Shown here one piece after another: positions 1 to 11,825 of a stretch of DNA of 64,000 nt. How positions within the stretch are numbered: the first letter of the stretch is position 1; every line of letters begins with the position of its first letter. Position numbers and translations under genes: made by a program. The notes under the pieces were generated by a model. That model ran no database searches. It saw only the letters and a list, made by a program, of their open reading frames with translations, and was not told the DNA's origin. This DNA comes from Przewalskia tangutica (Eukaryota > Streptophyta > Magnoliopsida > Solanales > Solanaceae), in contig JAQGDG010000271.1 of NCBI GenBank assembly GCA_029844215.1, positions 124,001 through 188,000 on the forward strand. Reading direction: 5' to 3'.

Positions 1-1811
1 AATCACGACTCGAGTCCGCGTAGGCCACTCGCACGGGCGCGTGAGGTATAACCCCGCATCGAGGGTAGCTACTCCTCGGCATCGCCCCGACTCGTCCGCA
101 TGGCCACATAGACGCGTGAGGCATAACCCGCATACTAACTCCGAACTCTCGTAGCTCGCATAGGCCCCTCGACCCGCGAGGTATTCTCGAATCATGGTCC
201 TGCATCGCGAGTCTACCCGCATCGGCGGCTAACCCGGTGTCATCTCAAGAGGTGAGTGATAGTATACTAACATAACAACTTATCTTTAAGTAACATAAGC
301 ACAACAAGGATACTCACCTATACAAACGTTACAAGATACTAACACACATAGCATCATATCATGTCTACTTATCAAACCATCTTATTATTCTTTTCACAAT
401 ATAAGTCCGTTATAAACACATAGGCAAACTTGTTTCTTTTATCAATCTTAAGTGGTTATACTTACTTCCCATAAAGCTAGTATAACTCTTAAGCTTCGCT
501 TCAAAACCAATTAGTTCTCTTACGCTTAATAAATGGTTCAAGAGTCCTTTGAAATGTTTTCATTCTTTATTATTCGTGCTTAAGCGTGAGGCATTGCCGC
601 ACGTATTATTCGGGCTTAAGCCGTGAGGCATTGCCGTAAGTATTATTCGGTTAACACGTATGCGTCTACCGCACTATATACATATTGTAAAATATCATGC
701 TTTAGGAAGAATCACATACCTTCTGGCGAAATCCACGCCAAGTCGAGTATGTCGCATGAGAGAATCACTATAATAGTCACAGATATCTATCAAAGTCTAG
801 ACTATTACAGAGGTCATTCTAAACAGAGGGTCCTCAATTCTACGGAAAGTCGGGCAGCACAACCCTACCCGGTGAGCTATATAAGTCTACTGTGAAAACA
901 GTCCTATGTAAGTACAGTTCATATATTCTTCTTTTATACCCTTCTAAGGTGTTACAGTTCAATTCTATTCCTTAACAACCTTCTAAGTATTTATACTTAT
1001 TCTTATTCTACAACAGTAAGTATTCTCTAATTACAAAAGAGGGTTAGGATTATATACCTCGATAAGCCCAATAATATCCAAGTAAAAAGTCGATCCTGAG
1101 CGAGGTTTAGCTCCTAATCCAAAGCTCCACAGCGCTCCAAGAATCCTTAGAAGTTTCCCACAACTTCTACTAAGTACTAAGGAATTTGGGCTAGGTTAAA
1201 TTGGGCATTATAACAATACTAGAAGGCAACTTTCCTACCAAGGGAGGGGGGTAGGTTTCGGCTAGGCTAGAGGCGCACAGGGCCTCGCCCAAAACTTCAC
1301 TCAACGGGGGAGGGGTGTTTGGACGAATTGCTCACAAGGGAGAGGGGAGGGTTTTTCAAGACTTGAAAGCTTTAGTGGATGAAGAACTCTTCATCTCAAG
1401 AGGGGTATTTATAGGTCAAGACATGGCCAACCAATGGCCAAGATTTAGCCAAGTGCTAGGCAAGTGTAAGGTCAAGATTAGGGCAAGTGTACCTAGACTT
1501 GCACAAAATATCTATCCAACTTTATGACAAGGATTGTCATCCAATCGGCCCTATTGCGTGACAAGTCCACCAATGAGAGGGTGGAAAGTGTCGCCTCTCA
1601 TTGGTCCAAAGTGTTCGACTCTCGGAAAAATCCGCAAAAATAAGAAATGACATAGCCGTAATTTATCCTATGAAAGCTGTGGAAACGTTTCGTCGGAAAA
1701 CCAATCGTTTTGTGAGTTGTGCCCAATAATTTTCGTCCAAGCCTAACTTTTAAGGCTAACCTTTTGTACGTATTCCCTTACGTACATACTCTGGAAATAC
1801 GGGGTATAACA
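1..1811 (-). repeat. Family A LTR, 3' LTR of the element, truncated by window start
   Basis: It matches 7305-9088 and 42062-43908 along its whole length with many small indels. In element orientation it is the downstream LTR. About 600 bp of its inner end would lie left of the window. It contains degenerate GCATGAGGTAT-type repeats (1-240), a CATAAAG motif (469-500), G-rich tracts (1240-1340) and a TATA box (1406-1413). Confidence 0.9.
1406..1413 (-). promoter_or_regulatory. TATA box of family A LTR
   Basis: The plus strand reads TATTTATA, so the element strand reads TATAAATA. It lies about 400 bp inside the LTR start at 1811. The same box occurs at matching places in the other A LTRs (8689-8696, 43460-43467) and in family D LTRs, which supports it as the core promoter. 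Confidence 0.65.
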
Positions 1812-1824
1812 TTCTCCCCTCCTT
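1812..1824 (-). promoter_or_regulatory. Polypurine tract of family A element
   Basis: On the minus strand this reads AAGGAGGGGAGAA and abuts the LTR start TGTTATACC. This is the expected site and composition of the plus-strand DNA primer of an LTR retrotransposon. Confidence 0.8.
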
Positions 1825-1949
1825 AGAAACATTCGTCCCGAATGTTCCTTCCCAGGACGATTAAAGATAAGGTTCTTAACAACCTAAGCGGCTCACAAAA
1901 AAACACTTAGCACATAAGTCAATTGAATCAATAAGTAGGAAAGTAGGTT

Positions 1950-2170
1950 ACCGGAGGTGTGGGAATAGGTGAGGTATCTGCCTCATGTCCTCCTCGGCTT
2001 CCCACGTCATCTCCTCCGAGCTCGTTCGCCACAAGACTTTGTGAAGCCACGTCGCCCGTCGCGAAGCCTAACTCGACGATCGATTATCGCTATGGAATCT
2101 CCTCATACGATAACCCTCGGTCACTGGACATCGCCAATCGGATGTACCTAGATGGATCCCGATACATCTC
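1950..2170 (-). pseudogene. Decayed chromodomain-like tail of family A pol
   Basis: Minus-strand frames just past the integrase carry fragments such as LSYEEIP, and in a shifted frame a string resembling TWEAEEDM. In plant Tekay/Del elements that string closes the C-terminal chromodomain, which is thought to steer integration to heterochromatin. The stretch is frameshifted and has stops, so the assignment is tentative. It could instead be plain integrase tail without chromatin-binding function. Confidence 0.4.
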
Positions 2171-2171
2171 C

Positions 2172-3250
2172 TCAAAGATAGAAACGTGAAACACCGGATG
2201 CCGCCTCCAGGTCGGACGGCAGATCCAACTCATAGGCAACCTTGCCTACCCTGCGGACAATCTGAAACGGCCCAATGTACCTTGGGCTGAGTTTCCCCTT
2301 CTTCCCGAATCTCATCACACCCTTCATGGGTGACACCTTCAGGAAAACCCAATCATCAACTGCAAACTCCAGATGTCGACGATGATGATCTGCATACGAC
2401 TTCTGTCGACTCTGAGCTGTCAATAGCCGCTCTCGGATAAGCTTCACCTTATCCACTGCCTGCTGCACCAAATCTGGTCCCACTAGCTGCACCTCGCCCA
2501 CCTCGAACCAACCTATAGGCGATCTGCACTTCCTCCCATACAAGGCCTCATAAGGCGCCATCTGAATACTGGAGTGGTAGCTATTATTATACGCGAACTC
2601 AACTAGAGGCAAATGATCCTCCCAACTACCACTGAAGTCAATAACACAGGCTCGCAAAGATATCCTCAAGAGTCCGGATAGTGCGCTCGCTGTCTGCATG
2701 CGTGGATGAAATGCGACTCGGGCTCACTGCGTCCCTAAACCCTTCGGAAGGACCTCCAAGTTGGCAGAACCGGGCTCCTGCATGCGATATGATCGGGTAG
2801 GGACTCCATGCGGTCGACGATCTCTCGGATGTAAAGTCGGCATAATCCTCGGTAAAAAGTCGCCCCGACGGGAAGAAAGTGGGCTGATTTTCGACCGTCG
2901 ACGATAACCCATATAGAATCATGTCTCCTCCGAGTGCGAGGTAATCCCGTGATGAAGTCCACGTTGATTACCTCCCACTTCCGTGTCGGGATCTCTATCG
3001 TCAGAACAAACCACCGTCTCTCGTGCTCTACCTTCACTGCGACAACACGGGCCGAGCTACGAACTCTACAACGTCCTCTTCAAGCCATCCCACCAATACA
3101 CAGATCTAAGGTCGTGGTACATCTTGGTCGACTCGGATGGATGGAGTAACGCCGCTAGCGTGCTTCCCCAAGAACTCCGCCAAGTCCTCAAACATCCGGA
3201 ACACACAACCTGCCCTCAAACCTTAGCACCCATCAGTGCTACCTCAAAGG
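2172..3250 (-). pseudogene. Family A integrase (degenerate)
   Basis: Integrase inserts the element cDNA into nuclear DNA. Reading down the minus strand, 3050-3250 holds remains of the HHCC zinc-binding region. 2735-3037 holds the start of the catalytic core, with the first acidic residue in the string VDFITGLP and then SIWVIVD and SAHFLPV. 2638-2922 carries the region around the catalytic Glu in another frame (ERTIRTLED). 2172-2699 is the best open piece (175 residues). It has LVEFAYNNSYHSSI, the conserved YGRKCRSP, and the C-terminal GPY/F-type module around LSPRYIGPFQIV and VAYELDLP. At least two frame changes split the gene, so no intact enzyme is made. Confidence 0.85.
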
Positions 3251-3539
3251 ACCCTTGCCTCACGAAGAGTCAGATCACGATATCGAATCAAAGCCGGATC
3301 CTCGAATCGTTGCCTCTTCACCTCCTCAACGATGGAAGACTCGGCAATCTCACTAACTCTAACCCCATTGCTATCGTAATCAATCAAAGCGGACACCAAG
3401 GCTCGCTAATCGTGCAAATTACGAACCATGTCCCTTCTCTCTGCGCATTATCCGATAGGCTCCCATCGACCTACGACTGGGCATCCGCCACAACATTGGC
3501 CTTGCGGGTAGTGCAGATGTCCACATCGTAATCCTTAAG

Positions 3540-4650
3540 CAACTCTAACCACCGCCTGCCGTAAGTTCAGCTCCTCCTGGTGAAGATATACCGAGGCTCT
3601 TGTGGTCTGTAAAAATATCCACGTGAACCCCATACAAATAGTGCCTCCGCATCTTCGTGAATCATACCGCCAACTCCAAATCATGGGTGGGGTAGTTCCT
3701 CGTGTTTCTTCATTGTCGGGATGCATATGCTATAACTCGCCATGCTGCATCAACACACATCCCAACCCGATGCCGACGCGTCACAAGATACCGACATAAC
3801 CATCTGGACCCTCCGGAAGAGTAAGAACGAGGCGGTCGTCGATCTCTCTTTCAAGAATCGAAACCCCGCCACAAGCATCGGCCCATCAAACTTGTTGCCT
3901 TCCGAGTCACCTAGTCAATGGTGCAGATAGAGCAAACTTCTCCACGAACCGCCGATAATACCGCAAGGCCCGATCGCGAACCTCTCGCCGGAGTAGTAGT
4001 TCTAGGCCAAGTCCGATCGCTTCGATCTTGGCGTATCAACTCGAATGCCATCACCCCGATAATATGCCCAAGAAACGCCAAGTTAACCAAAACTCACATT
4101 TGGAAAACTTGGCGTATAATCTTCCGAGTCTCGAGAAGCTGCCGGCCAGTCGCCAAATGCTCGCGACGCTCCCGCCTGGCGAGAATAAACCAAGATATCA
4201 TCAATGAACACTATCACAAACGTGTCCAAAAATGGTTTGAACACTCGGTTCATCAAATCCATGAATACCGCGAGCATCGTCAACCCAAAAGACATGACCG
4301 AACTCATAATGCGCACGTCCGAATGCAATCTAGGGACATCCACCTCTCGACTCGCACTGATGATAGCCCGATCGCAGATCAATCTTGGAGAAACATCTCG
4401 CACCTCGCAACCGGTCGAACAAATCATCAATCCTAGGAAGGGTATCATTCTTAATGGTCACCTTGTTCACCTGCACATCGACACACGCGCAGCCGTCCGC
4501 CCTTCTTCTTCACGAACAATACCGCTCCCCTGGGAGAAACACTAGGCCTAATGAAGCCCTTCTCTAGCAAATCCCTAAGCCGATCTCTTCAACTCTCTCA
4601 ACTCGGCAGTGCCATTCGTATGGCGGAATGGAAATAGGCCGAGTATCCGC
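3540..4650 (-). pseudogene. Family A reverse transcriptase and RNase H (degenerate)
   Basis: The reverse transcriptase copies element RNA to DNA. The clearest evidence is the minus-strand stretch at about 4083-4330. It has VMSFGLT, then FMDLMNRVFKPFLDTFVIVF, then the catalytic FIDD box encoded at 4197-4208 followed by ILVYS. This is the Ty3/gypsy palm domain. Sequence toward 4650 should hold the fingers, but frames change often and I cannot follow them cleanly. The RNase H region is placed at about 3540-3990 only by its position between RT and integrase. Several stops and frameshifts rule out function. Confidence 0.8.
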
Positions 4651-4949
4651 AACACATCTATACAAAACTCGATCTCTCTCGTGAGGATACCCGGAGGTCA
4701 TCGGAAACACGTCTGGGAACTCGACTCATCGAATCGACGGAAAATCGCACCGCAGCCTCGTGATCAAACACCCGAACGAGATGGTAGATATACCCTTCGC
4801 ACCATCTTCCTAGCCTCAGGTAGGAAATAAACCTACCCGCCGGCGATACCGTGCTCCTCCCACAACAACCGCCTCAAACCGAACCGCATTATTCTCTCTC
4901 TGCGGTCTACATTGGCGTAGCGCGAAGCTAGCCAATCCATCCCCATGAT

Positions 4950-5260
4950 CACATCGGGTCAATCATCTCCAACTCTATCAAGTCGGCGGTCCGGCGTAGA
5001 ATGATCACAGACAAGCTCATATACGCCGAGCTACCACCGAATCACCCATCGCGTAGCTACCTCGAAAGTGTCCATGGACTCGTGCTCTATCCCTATCCTA
5101 CTAGCAACAAGGGAGATATATAGGACAGTAGAACCCGGATCTATCAAAGCATACATATCAAACCCAGAACCGATAAGGTACTTGACGACATCAGTGAGGC
5201 CTCCGATCCGCTTACCGACAAAGCATAAATGCGGTTACGAGGACCGCTAGAATCCGGGAC
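4950..5260 (-). pseudogene. Family A aspartic protease (degenerate)
   Basis: Retropepsin-like protease would cleave the Gag-Pol polyprotein. On the minus strand the active-site region reads ALIDPGST (codons near 5125-5150), close to the usual D-S/T-G with a Ser-to-Pro change common in plant gypsy elements. Hydrophobic sequence follows. It lies between the gag zinc knuckle and the RT, the normal place. Frames before and after are interrupted. Confidence 0.65.
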
Positions 5261-5374
5261 GAGCCACGGCCTCTGCGCGACCTGGCGACCCATGAGCACC
5301 TCGCCTCCGGGCGAGTAATCAGTAGGAGATGATGGGCGGCAACACGAACACGGTGAGCCCTACCACCACGCCCG

Positions 5375-6463
5375 GTCGGACGATCCCGCAAAGTGACCTG
5401 CTGGCACAATCGTAACAAGATCCAAAAGTAGTACCACACTTCCGTAATGGGATCTACCGACGGCCACACCGGGTGGTCCGACGCCGCATCTCGCTACCTC
5501 GACGCCCAAGCCACAGGGCCACGGTTCGCCCTCGAAAGCGTAGTGTCGAGGGCGGTGCGGGAGTGCTCAGTCCGGGCGTGGTGCGACCTAGATCGCCGAG
5601 GCCGCCACCACGATAACCACCGAAGACCCTCGCCGCCTTCTTCTGCTTGTCTGTCGGCAAATGTCGACCTCTGCGCTCGCCGCATCCAAGGGCGTGAGCT
5701 GCGTGCGGGTAATGTCCATACCGGCCGGAGAAACCCCGCACATGACTCGGCCATATAGTCGTCTGGCGGTGACATAGCGGTGCACCCTATCCTCCATATC
5801 TGCTACCAATCCGGGACATATCGAGCCAATGAATCAAACTCGACATTGTACTCCCGACGGTCGTCCTCTGCCTCGAGTAAAAATCTATCAGCCCGCGCTC
5901 CTCATCGTGGAGGCAAGAAGTGAGTGAGGAAAGCCTCCGAGAACTCATCCCAGTAGGCGAGGGACGTGCTTTCCCGATAACTCCCATGAATCAAACCAAT
6001 CGATCGCGGTATCACGCGCGACCTATGTGAACCAAAGATCACGGACTCGGTCTCGACGCCTCGATCACTCTCAAAATCCTCCGAAGGCGACGGATTAACT
6101 CGCGATCATCCTCCGCCTCGATCCATAAAACTCCGTGCTCTGGCTCGAAGTCTCGTAGCCTCAAACTCTCGCCTCGGGTGAACAACGGTGCGACCGCAGA
6201 TCGAGCTGAACGCGCGATTCAGCCTCTCTCGTGTCGGGCCACAACTTTAGCTAAAGCCGGGCCATCTCCTTGTACCCTAACTCCTCCGCCTGGTGTGGGA
6301 CAGGAGGTGTGGGTACTGTGGTCTCTGCTGGGGCCGGCGGCGTCATAGAACTCGCCGTCTCTGGTATAGACTGGGCCTGAGCCCTCGTGACTCTGGGTGT
6401 CCTGCTAGCAGCTCCCTCGGCTGCCTTGCCCTTCTGGGCCCGGGTTGCCTTACGTGGAGGCAT
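5375..6463 (-). pseudogene. Family A gag (degenerate)
   Basis: Gag forms the cytoplasmic virus-like particle that packages element RNA. The start codon at 6461-6463 (minus strand) opens a basic N-terminus, MPPRKATRAQKGKAAEG, and then a Pro/Thr-rich linker, typical of plant Tekay-like gag. The body at about 5600-6000 shows, across three frames, pieces of the retrotransposon gag domain such as VADMEDRVHRYVT. Around 5375-5417 a CYDC start and a GHFA string in another frame mark a CCHC zinc knuckle broken by a frameshift. I chose this start because it is about 200 bp beyond the primer site and matches the gag start motif in the other families. Confidence 0.75.
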
Positions 6464-6655
6464 AACTGTTATAGGAAAGGAATACGTTAGAGGGGTCCAA
6501 CCTATAACACAGCTCTAAAGCACAATCTCAGAATGAGAAGAACGGAAACCAATCCTAAATATCCTATAGCCTCCTGATTATTGGTGTGGTGCACAACACA
6601 CCGATAATCAAGACTCTACTAGATACGGTCTGTAGACACTTTCCGAGGATTAACT

Positions 6656-6667
6656 GCTCTGATACCA
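6656..6667 (-). promoter_or_regulatory. Primer binding site, initiator Met-tRNA type
   Basis: The plus strand reads GCTCTGATACCA; its complement TGGTATCAGAGC is the standard 12-base site pairing with the 3' end of plant initiator Met-tRNA. It lies 4 bases from the LTR edge at 6672. Confidence 0.9.
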
Positions 6668-6671
6668 CTTT

Positions 6672-9088
6672 TGTCACGACCCGTTCCGGGGCCCGTGACT
6701 GGTGCCTTACCGGGGCACCCAAGTAGTCATACATCAGAGTAATCAGCGGAAACATAAAGCAAGACATGAAACAGTTTATAAAACAAGACACAGATTATGT
6801 GAGAAAACATCGCCTTTCGGCATATATATATAATCATGTTTTAGCAGTTACATCCGACACTGTACAACATGACTACAGACCTCTAAGGAAATATACAACT
6901 ATGGCGGGACAGGGCCCCGCCATACCCTGACTGTACAAAACTATCTACAACAGGGAGATCATACCAAAAGTAGAGCCTCCGGAAGAGATGGAGCTCCTGA
7001 CACCAACGTAGAGATCCTAAGGATGCGGATCTAGCACCTGCTTGCCCTTACCTGCGGCATGAACGCAGCCCCCCGAAGGAGGTCAGTACAACAGGTACTA
7101 AGTATGCGAAACTGTAAAGTACTTAAATGAAAACATATCATTTCTTTTAAAACCAGTTTACAAATATGTGTGAAACAACCAAGGAAACCGCACATAGTGC
7201 CACATCACAAACAAGAGCAACAATAGGTAACTGTAATACGTCTTGTCTAGGCTGCGAATGATCGAAACAGGGCCACTCGCCCACATCCTCATTCTGCAAG
7301 CCTAATCTCGACTCGAGTCCGCATAGCCACCGCGTGGGCCGCATGAGGTATAACCCGCATCGAGGGTAGCTACTCCTCGGCATCGCCCCGACTCATTGTC
7401 CGCATGGCCACATAGACCGCATGAGGCATAACCCGCATACTAACTCGGAACTCGTAGCTCGCATAGGCCCCCGGACCGCATGAGGTATTCTCGAATCATG
7501 GTCCTGCATCACGAAGTCTACCCCGCGTCGGAGGCGCCTTAACCCCTGTCATCTCAAGAGGTGAGTGATAGTATACTAACATAACAACTTATCTTTAAGT
7601 AACATAAGCACAACAAGGATACTCACCTATACAAACGTTACAAGATACTAACACACATAGCATCATATCATGTCTACTTATCAAACCATCTTATTATTCT
7701 TTTCACAATATAAGTCCGTTATAAACACATAGGCAAACTTGTTTCTTTTATCAATCTTAAGTGGTTATACTTACTTCCCATAAAGCTAGTATAACTCTTA
7801 AGCTTCGCTTCAAAACCAATTAGTTCTCTTCTTAATAAATGGTTCAAGAGTCCTTTTGAAATGTTTTCATTCTTTATTATTCAGCTTAAGCTGAGGCATT
7901 GCCGACGTATTATTCGTGCTTAAGCCGTGAGGCATTGCCGTAAGTATTATTCAGTTAACACACGTGACGCCTCATCGCACTATATACATATTGTAAAATA
8001 TCATGCTTTAGAAGAATCACATACCTTCTCGCGAAATCCACCGCCAAGTCGAGTATGTCGCGTATGAAGAATCAGCCTATAATAGTCACGTATATCTATC
8101 AAAGTCTAGACTATTCAGAGGTCATTCTAAACAGAGGTCCTCAATTCTACGGAAAGTCGGGCAGCACAACCCCACCCATGAGCTATATAAGTTCATCAGA
8201 AAACAGTTCTATGTAAGTACAATTCAGATATTCTTCTTTTATACCCTTCTAAGGTGTTACATCAATTCTATTCCTTAACAACCTTCTAAGTATTTATACT
8301 TATTCTTATTCTACAACAAGAAGTATTCTCTAATTACAAAAGAGGGTTAGGATTATATACCTCGATAAGCCCAATAATATCCAAGTAAAAAGTCGATCCC
8401 GAGCGAGGTTTAGCTCCTAATCCAAAGCTCCAAGCTCCAAGAATCCTTAAGTTTCCCACAACTTCTACTAAGTACTAAGGAATTTGGGCTAGGTTAAATT
8501 GGGCATTATAACAATACTAGAAGGCAACTTTCCTACCAAGGGAGGGTAGGTTTCGCCAGGCTAGAGGGAGGGCCTCGGCCAAAACTTCACCAAAGGGAGG
8601 GGTGTTTGGACGAATTGCTCACAAGGAGAGGAGGGTTTTTCAAGACTTGAAAGCTTTAGTGGATGAAGAACTCTTCATCTCAAGAGGGTATTTATAGGTC
8701 AAGACATGGCCAACCAATGGCCAAGATTTAGCCAAGTGCTAGGCAAGTGTAAGGTCAAGATTAGGCAAGTGTACATAGCCAACTTGCACACAAAATATCT
8801 ATCCAACTTTATGACAAGGATTGTCATCCAATCGCCCTATTGTCGTGACAAGTCCACCAATGAGAGGGTGGAAAGTGTCGCCTCTCATTGGTCCAAAGTG
8901 TTACGACTTCGGAAAAATCCGCAAAAATAAGAAATGACATAGCCGAATTTATCCTATGAAAGTCGTGGAAACGCTTCGTCGGAAAACCAATCGCTTTGTG
9001 AGTTGTGCCCAATAATTTTCGCCCAAGCCTAACTTTTAAGGCTAACTTTTAGACGTATTCCTCACGCATACTGAAATACGGTATAACA
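6672..9088 (-). repeat. Family A LTR, 5' LTR of the element (2417 bp, complete)
   Basis: It begins TGTCACGACC and ends GGTATAACA on the plus strand, so it has TG...CA ends. Near its inner edge is a GGTGCC...GGCACC hairpin (6701-6719). TATA box is at 8689-8696, about 395 bp from the transcription-upstream end. It is homologous to 1-1811 and to the solo LTR at 41448-43908. The bases after it (CAATT at 9089-9093) are the likely 5-bp target copy, whose partner is outside the window. Confidence 0.92.
8689..8696 (-). promoter_or_regulatory. TATA box of family A 5' LTR
   Basis: TATAAATA on the minus strand, in the same place as in the other A LTRs. As this is the upstream LTR, it would have driven the element's transcript. 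Confidence 0.65.
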
Positions 9089-9664
9089 CAATTGGCCCCG
9101 CTTCGATCATTCGCAGCTAGAAAAGACTCAAGCTATTTACCTATTGTTGCTCTTGTTTATGATGTGGCACTATGTGCTACTCGTTGTTTCATACATACTT
9201 GTAAAACTGATTTTAAAATGATATGTTTTCATTTAAGTACTTTACGCTTTCATATACTTAGTACATTGTAATCGACCTCCTTGGGCCGCGTTCATGCCGC
9301 AGGTGGCAAGCAGTGCTAGATCCGCATTCTTAGGATCTTTTGCGTTGGTGTCGTGAGCTCCATCTTCTCCGAGGCTCTACCGCTGGGTATGCTCTCCTGT
9401 TGTAATTAGTTTTGTTCGCCAGGTATGGCGGGGCCCGCCCCGCCATAGTTGTTTACTTCCTTAGAGGTCTGTAGTCTGTTAGGCGACTGGGATGTAATCG
9501 CAAAACTTGGGTTATATATATATGACGAAAAGGCAAGCTTTTCATCGATAAATTGTGTCTCATTTACAATCGTTTTCATGTCTTGTTTTATATTTCCGCT
9601 GATTTTCTCGATGTATGATCGCCGGTGCCCGTAAGGCACTACCACGCCCTGACGGGTCGTGACA
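9089..9664 (+). repeat. Truncated family A LTR, opposite orientation, interrupted by the 1-9088 element
   Basis: It reads as the terminal part of a family A LTR on the plus strand, from the TTCGATCATTCGCAG segment (rc of 7251-7266) to the LTR end GGGTCGTGACA at 9664. The minus-strand family A element inserted into it, and its other part would lie left of the window. It in turn interrupts the family B LTR that resumes at 9665. Confidence 0.8.
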
Positions 9665-11812
9665 CACTGTTATAATAAAACTCAGACGGTAAGTACGAAG
9701 GCATAGCCGACTACTAGAACCCACCGCATCAACAATGCTATAAAATCAGACACGAGGTCTTTCTAGACCGCCACATGATCGGCGGGCCACTCGCCTCGCA
9801 TCAATGTGCGCGTTTAACCTCGAACTCACCGCAGCTCGCGATAAAGCCATAGGCCCGCATGAGGTACTCTCGCACGGGGTAGCTAACCCGCGCATCAACT
9901 CGACCTCAAGTCCGCATAGCCACACATGGACCGCATGAGGTATTCCTCGCATCGGCGGAACACACCCGGAGTGCTCATCCTGTCTTGGAACTCCCGCAGC
10001 TCCGCATAGGTCACATGGACCTGCATGAGGTATTCCTCGACGGTAGCTAACCCGCAACATAACAAGTCGCTGGGTATGTGATATAATACCAAGATAACGG
10101 ACTTATCGTTAAACAACGTAAGTACAACAAGAATAACCCCCTTACATAACATCACAAGATACTACACACGTAGCATCATAACATGTTCACTTTATCAAAC
10201 CGACAAGAAGTATTATAAGGCTATCACAGACAAATCATAGGCAAGTTACTCACACAAGGTACTTTTATTTGATGCCAACAAATCCGGGTTTTAACCCCAA
10301 AGTACTACATACTTTAACTCTTTAAAAAGATCCATTTCTTTCACAAAAGTCACACGATACTCGTCGTATCAAAATAGAGTAACTATCTTTTTTAAGTAAA
10401 CCAAAACAATTTCCATACCTTCTTTTTAAACCAATCTTAAGACAAAAGCATGCCTTCCTTTTTAAACCATTTTAAGACAAAACCATGCCTTCCTTTAAAA
10501 CAAAGACACTTTTCCTTTTTAAAGTCAAATAGCAATATACTTTTTAAACCAAGTGACTTACTCTTTTAGAAACAAGTATCCTATACCTTTAAATCATATC
10601 TTTTAAGGAAACCAACCTCCAACTTTTAAAATGTCAAGTAATCATTTTAAATCCAATGATAAAACCATTCTTTTGTTTTCATAAAGTCGTTATAAATAAC
10701 CTCCCATAAAGCTATTATAACACTTTATGTTTTAAACCAACCAGGGACAACTATTCTCATTTTCGAAATCAAGATAACTCTATTCTTTAAAATACCACAC
10801 ACCCATTACTCATGAATGAGGTTTTACAACTTTTTAACATAATTCAAGTCCATAATTTTTCATAACAAGTCACTTAACTTTGGAATCAAGTCAAGGACAC
10901 AAAAGGAAAATCAAATTCCTTTAAACACACGCTGCCTACCGCACTATATATATTCACAACAATCATGCTAGAAAGGATAGGAAGAGGTTCACATACCTCG
11001 CGACGATTATCGACAATAAGCAAAATGCTCCAAAGTACTATAACCCCTTAGCCTTTTCCACCCTTCAAGTAGAATACGCTACTGTAGTACTTCAACCTAT
11101 AATGGCCATAAACGTTTATTAACTTCTAGATCCCTTCGTAGAATATTTCTAAGTACAAGGTTCCATATTCTACGGAAAATTCGCAGACCTCCCCGTAACT
11201 ACATAAATAACCTCCACTAACAAGGCCCGCTACTGTGCCAACAACTCCCGAGGATTACACGCCTAACCTGACGTGTACAATTCTCGCCCTACAATAATAC
11301 TTCACAAGTCTACAGAATACAACAATGTAAATACAGTTCAATTCTTATCAATATTCATTCTATATCTAGTATACTCAACTATACATTACTACAACATGTA
11401 ATCTCCAATTACAATAGGGGGATAAAGATTATTACCTCGATAAGCCCAAAATTATCCAAGATTTATAAGTCGATCCTGAGCAACGTTTAGCTCCACTTCC
11501 TTACGCTCCAACCCGCTCCAAGCAACCCTTAGAAGTTTCTAAACAACTTCTCTTAACACTTCATCCATCTATGAAGGTTTTTCCTAGGGTTTCATTTTGC
11601 GACTATTGGAAAAAAAGTAGTATTTTCGGGCTCTTATGTTGGGATAACTTTAGAATACTACTAGGGATACAAGGCTAAGGTATTTGGGACTATACCAACA
11701 CTTGAAGAATTTTCTACACAAAAGGGGGGGGGGGGTGTTTGGACGAGAACAACCAATTTTCTTCTCGTACGAACGTCTTCGTATACATACCCTGGAACTA
11801 CGGGGTGTAACA
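9665..11812 (-). repeat. Family B LTR (downstream copy), inner part lost to insertion
   Basis: It matches 15453-16990 from the CATAATAAAA segment onward and continues past where the other copy is interrupted. It ends GGGGTGTAACA. It contains degenerate CCGCATGAGGTATT repeats (about 9790-10040), a long A/T-rich tract with many short AAACCA/TTTTAA words (10200-10900), the CATAAAG motif (10687-10730) and a G homopolymer of about a dozen bases (11724-11735). Confidence 0.85.
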
Positions 11813-11825
11813 TTCTTCCCCCCTT
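11813..11825 (-). promoter_or_regulatory. Polypurine tract of family B element
   Basis: The minus strand reads AAGGGGGGAAGAA next to the LTR start TGTTACACC, identical in form to that of family C. Confidence 0.8.

Larger units (their letters stand above)
1..9088 (-). mobile_element. Family A Ty3/gypsy LTR retrotransposon (Tekay/Del-like), left LTR cut by window edge
   Basis: The two LTRs lie at 1-1811 (incomplete) and 6672-9088, with an internal region of about 4.86 kb read on the minus strand. On that strand the LTR starts TGTTATACC and ends GGTCGTGACA. The internal region starts with a near-perfect initiator-Met primer site and ends in a polypurine tract. Domain order gag-PR-RT-RH-IN is the Ty3/gypsy order. 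Long LTRs, the integrase C-terminus and a decayed chromodomain-like tail suggest the Tekay/Del chromovirus clade (family knowledge, not searched). All reading frames are broken, so this copy looks dead. It is inserted into an opposite-strand family A LTR whose remnant lies at 9089-9664. Confidence 0.9.

Noticed and set aside
6251..6463. Small standalone Ala/Thr/Pro-rich protein.
   Set aside because: It is the N-terminus of family A gag, cut short by a frameshift.
10200..10900. AT-rich tract as a possible matrix attachment site or a degraded gene.
   Set aside because: It is LTR sequence present in the other family B copy (16000-16690); nothing specific beyond base composition.
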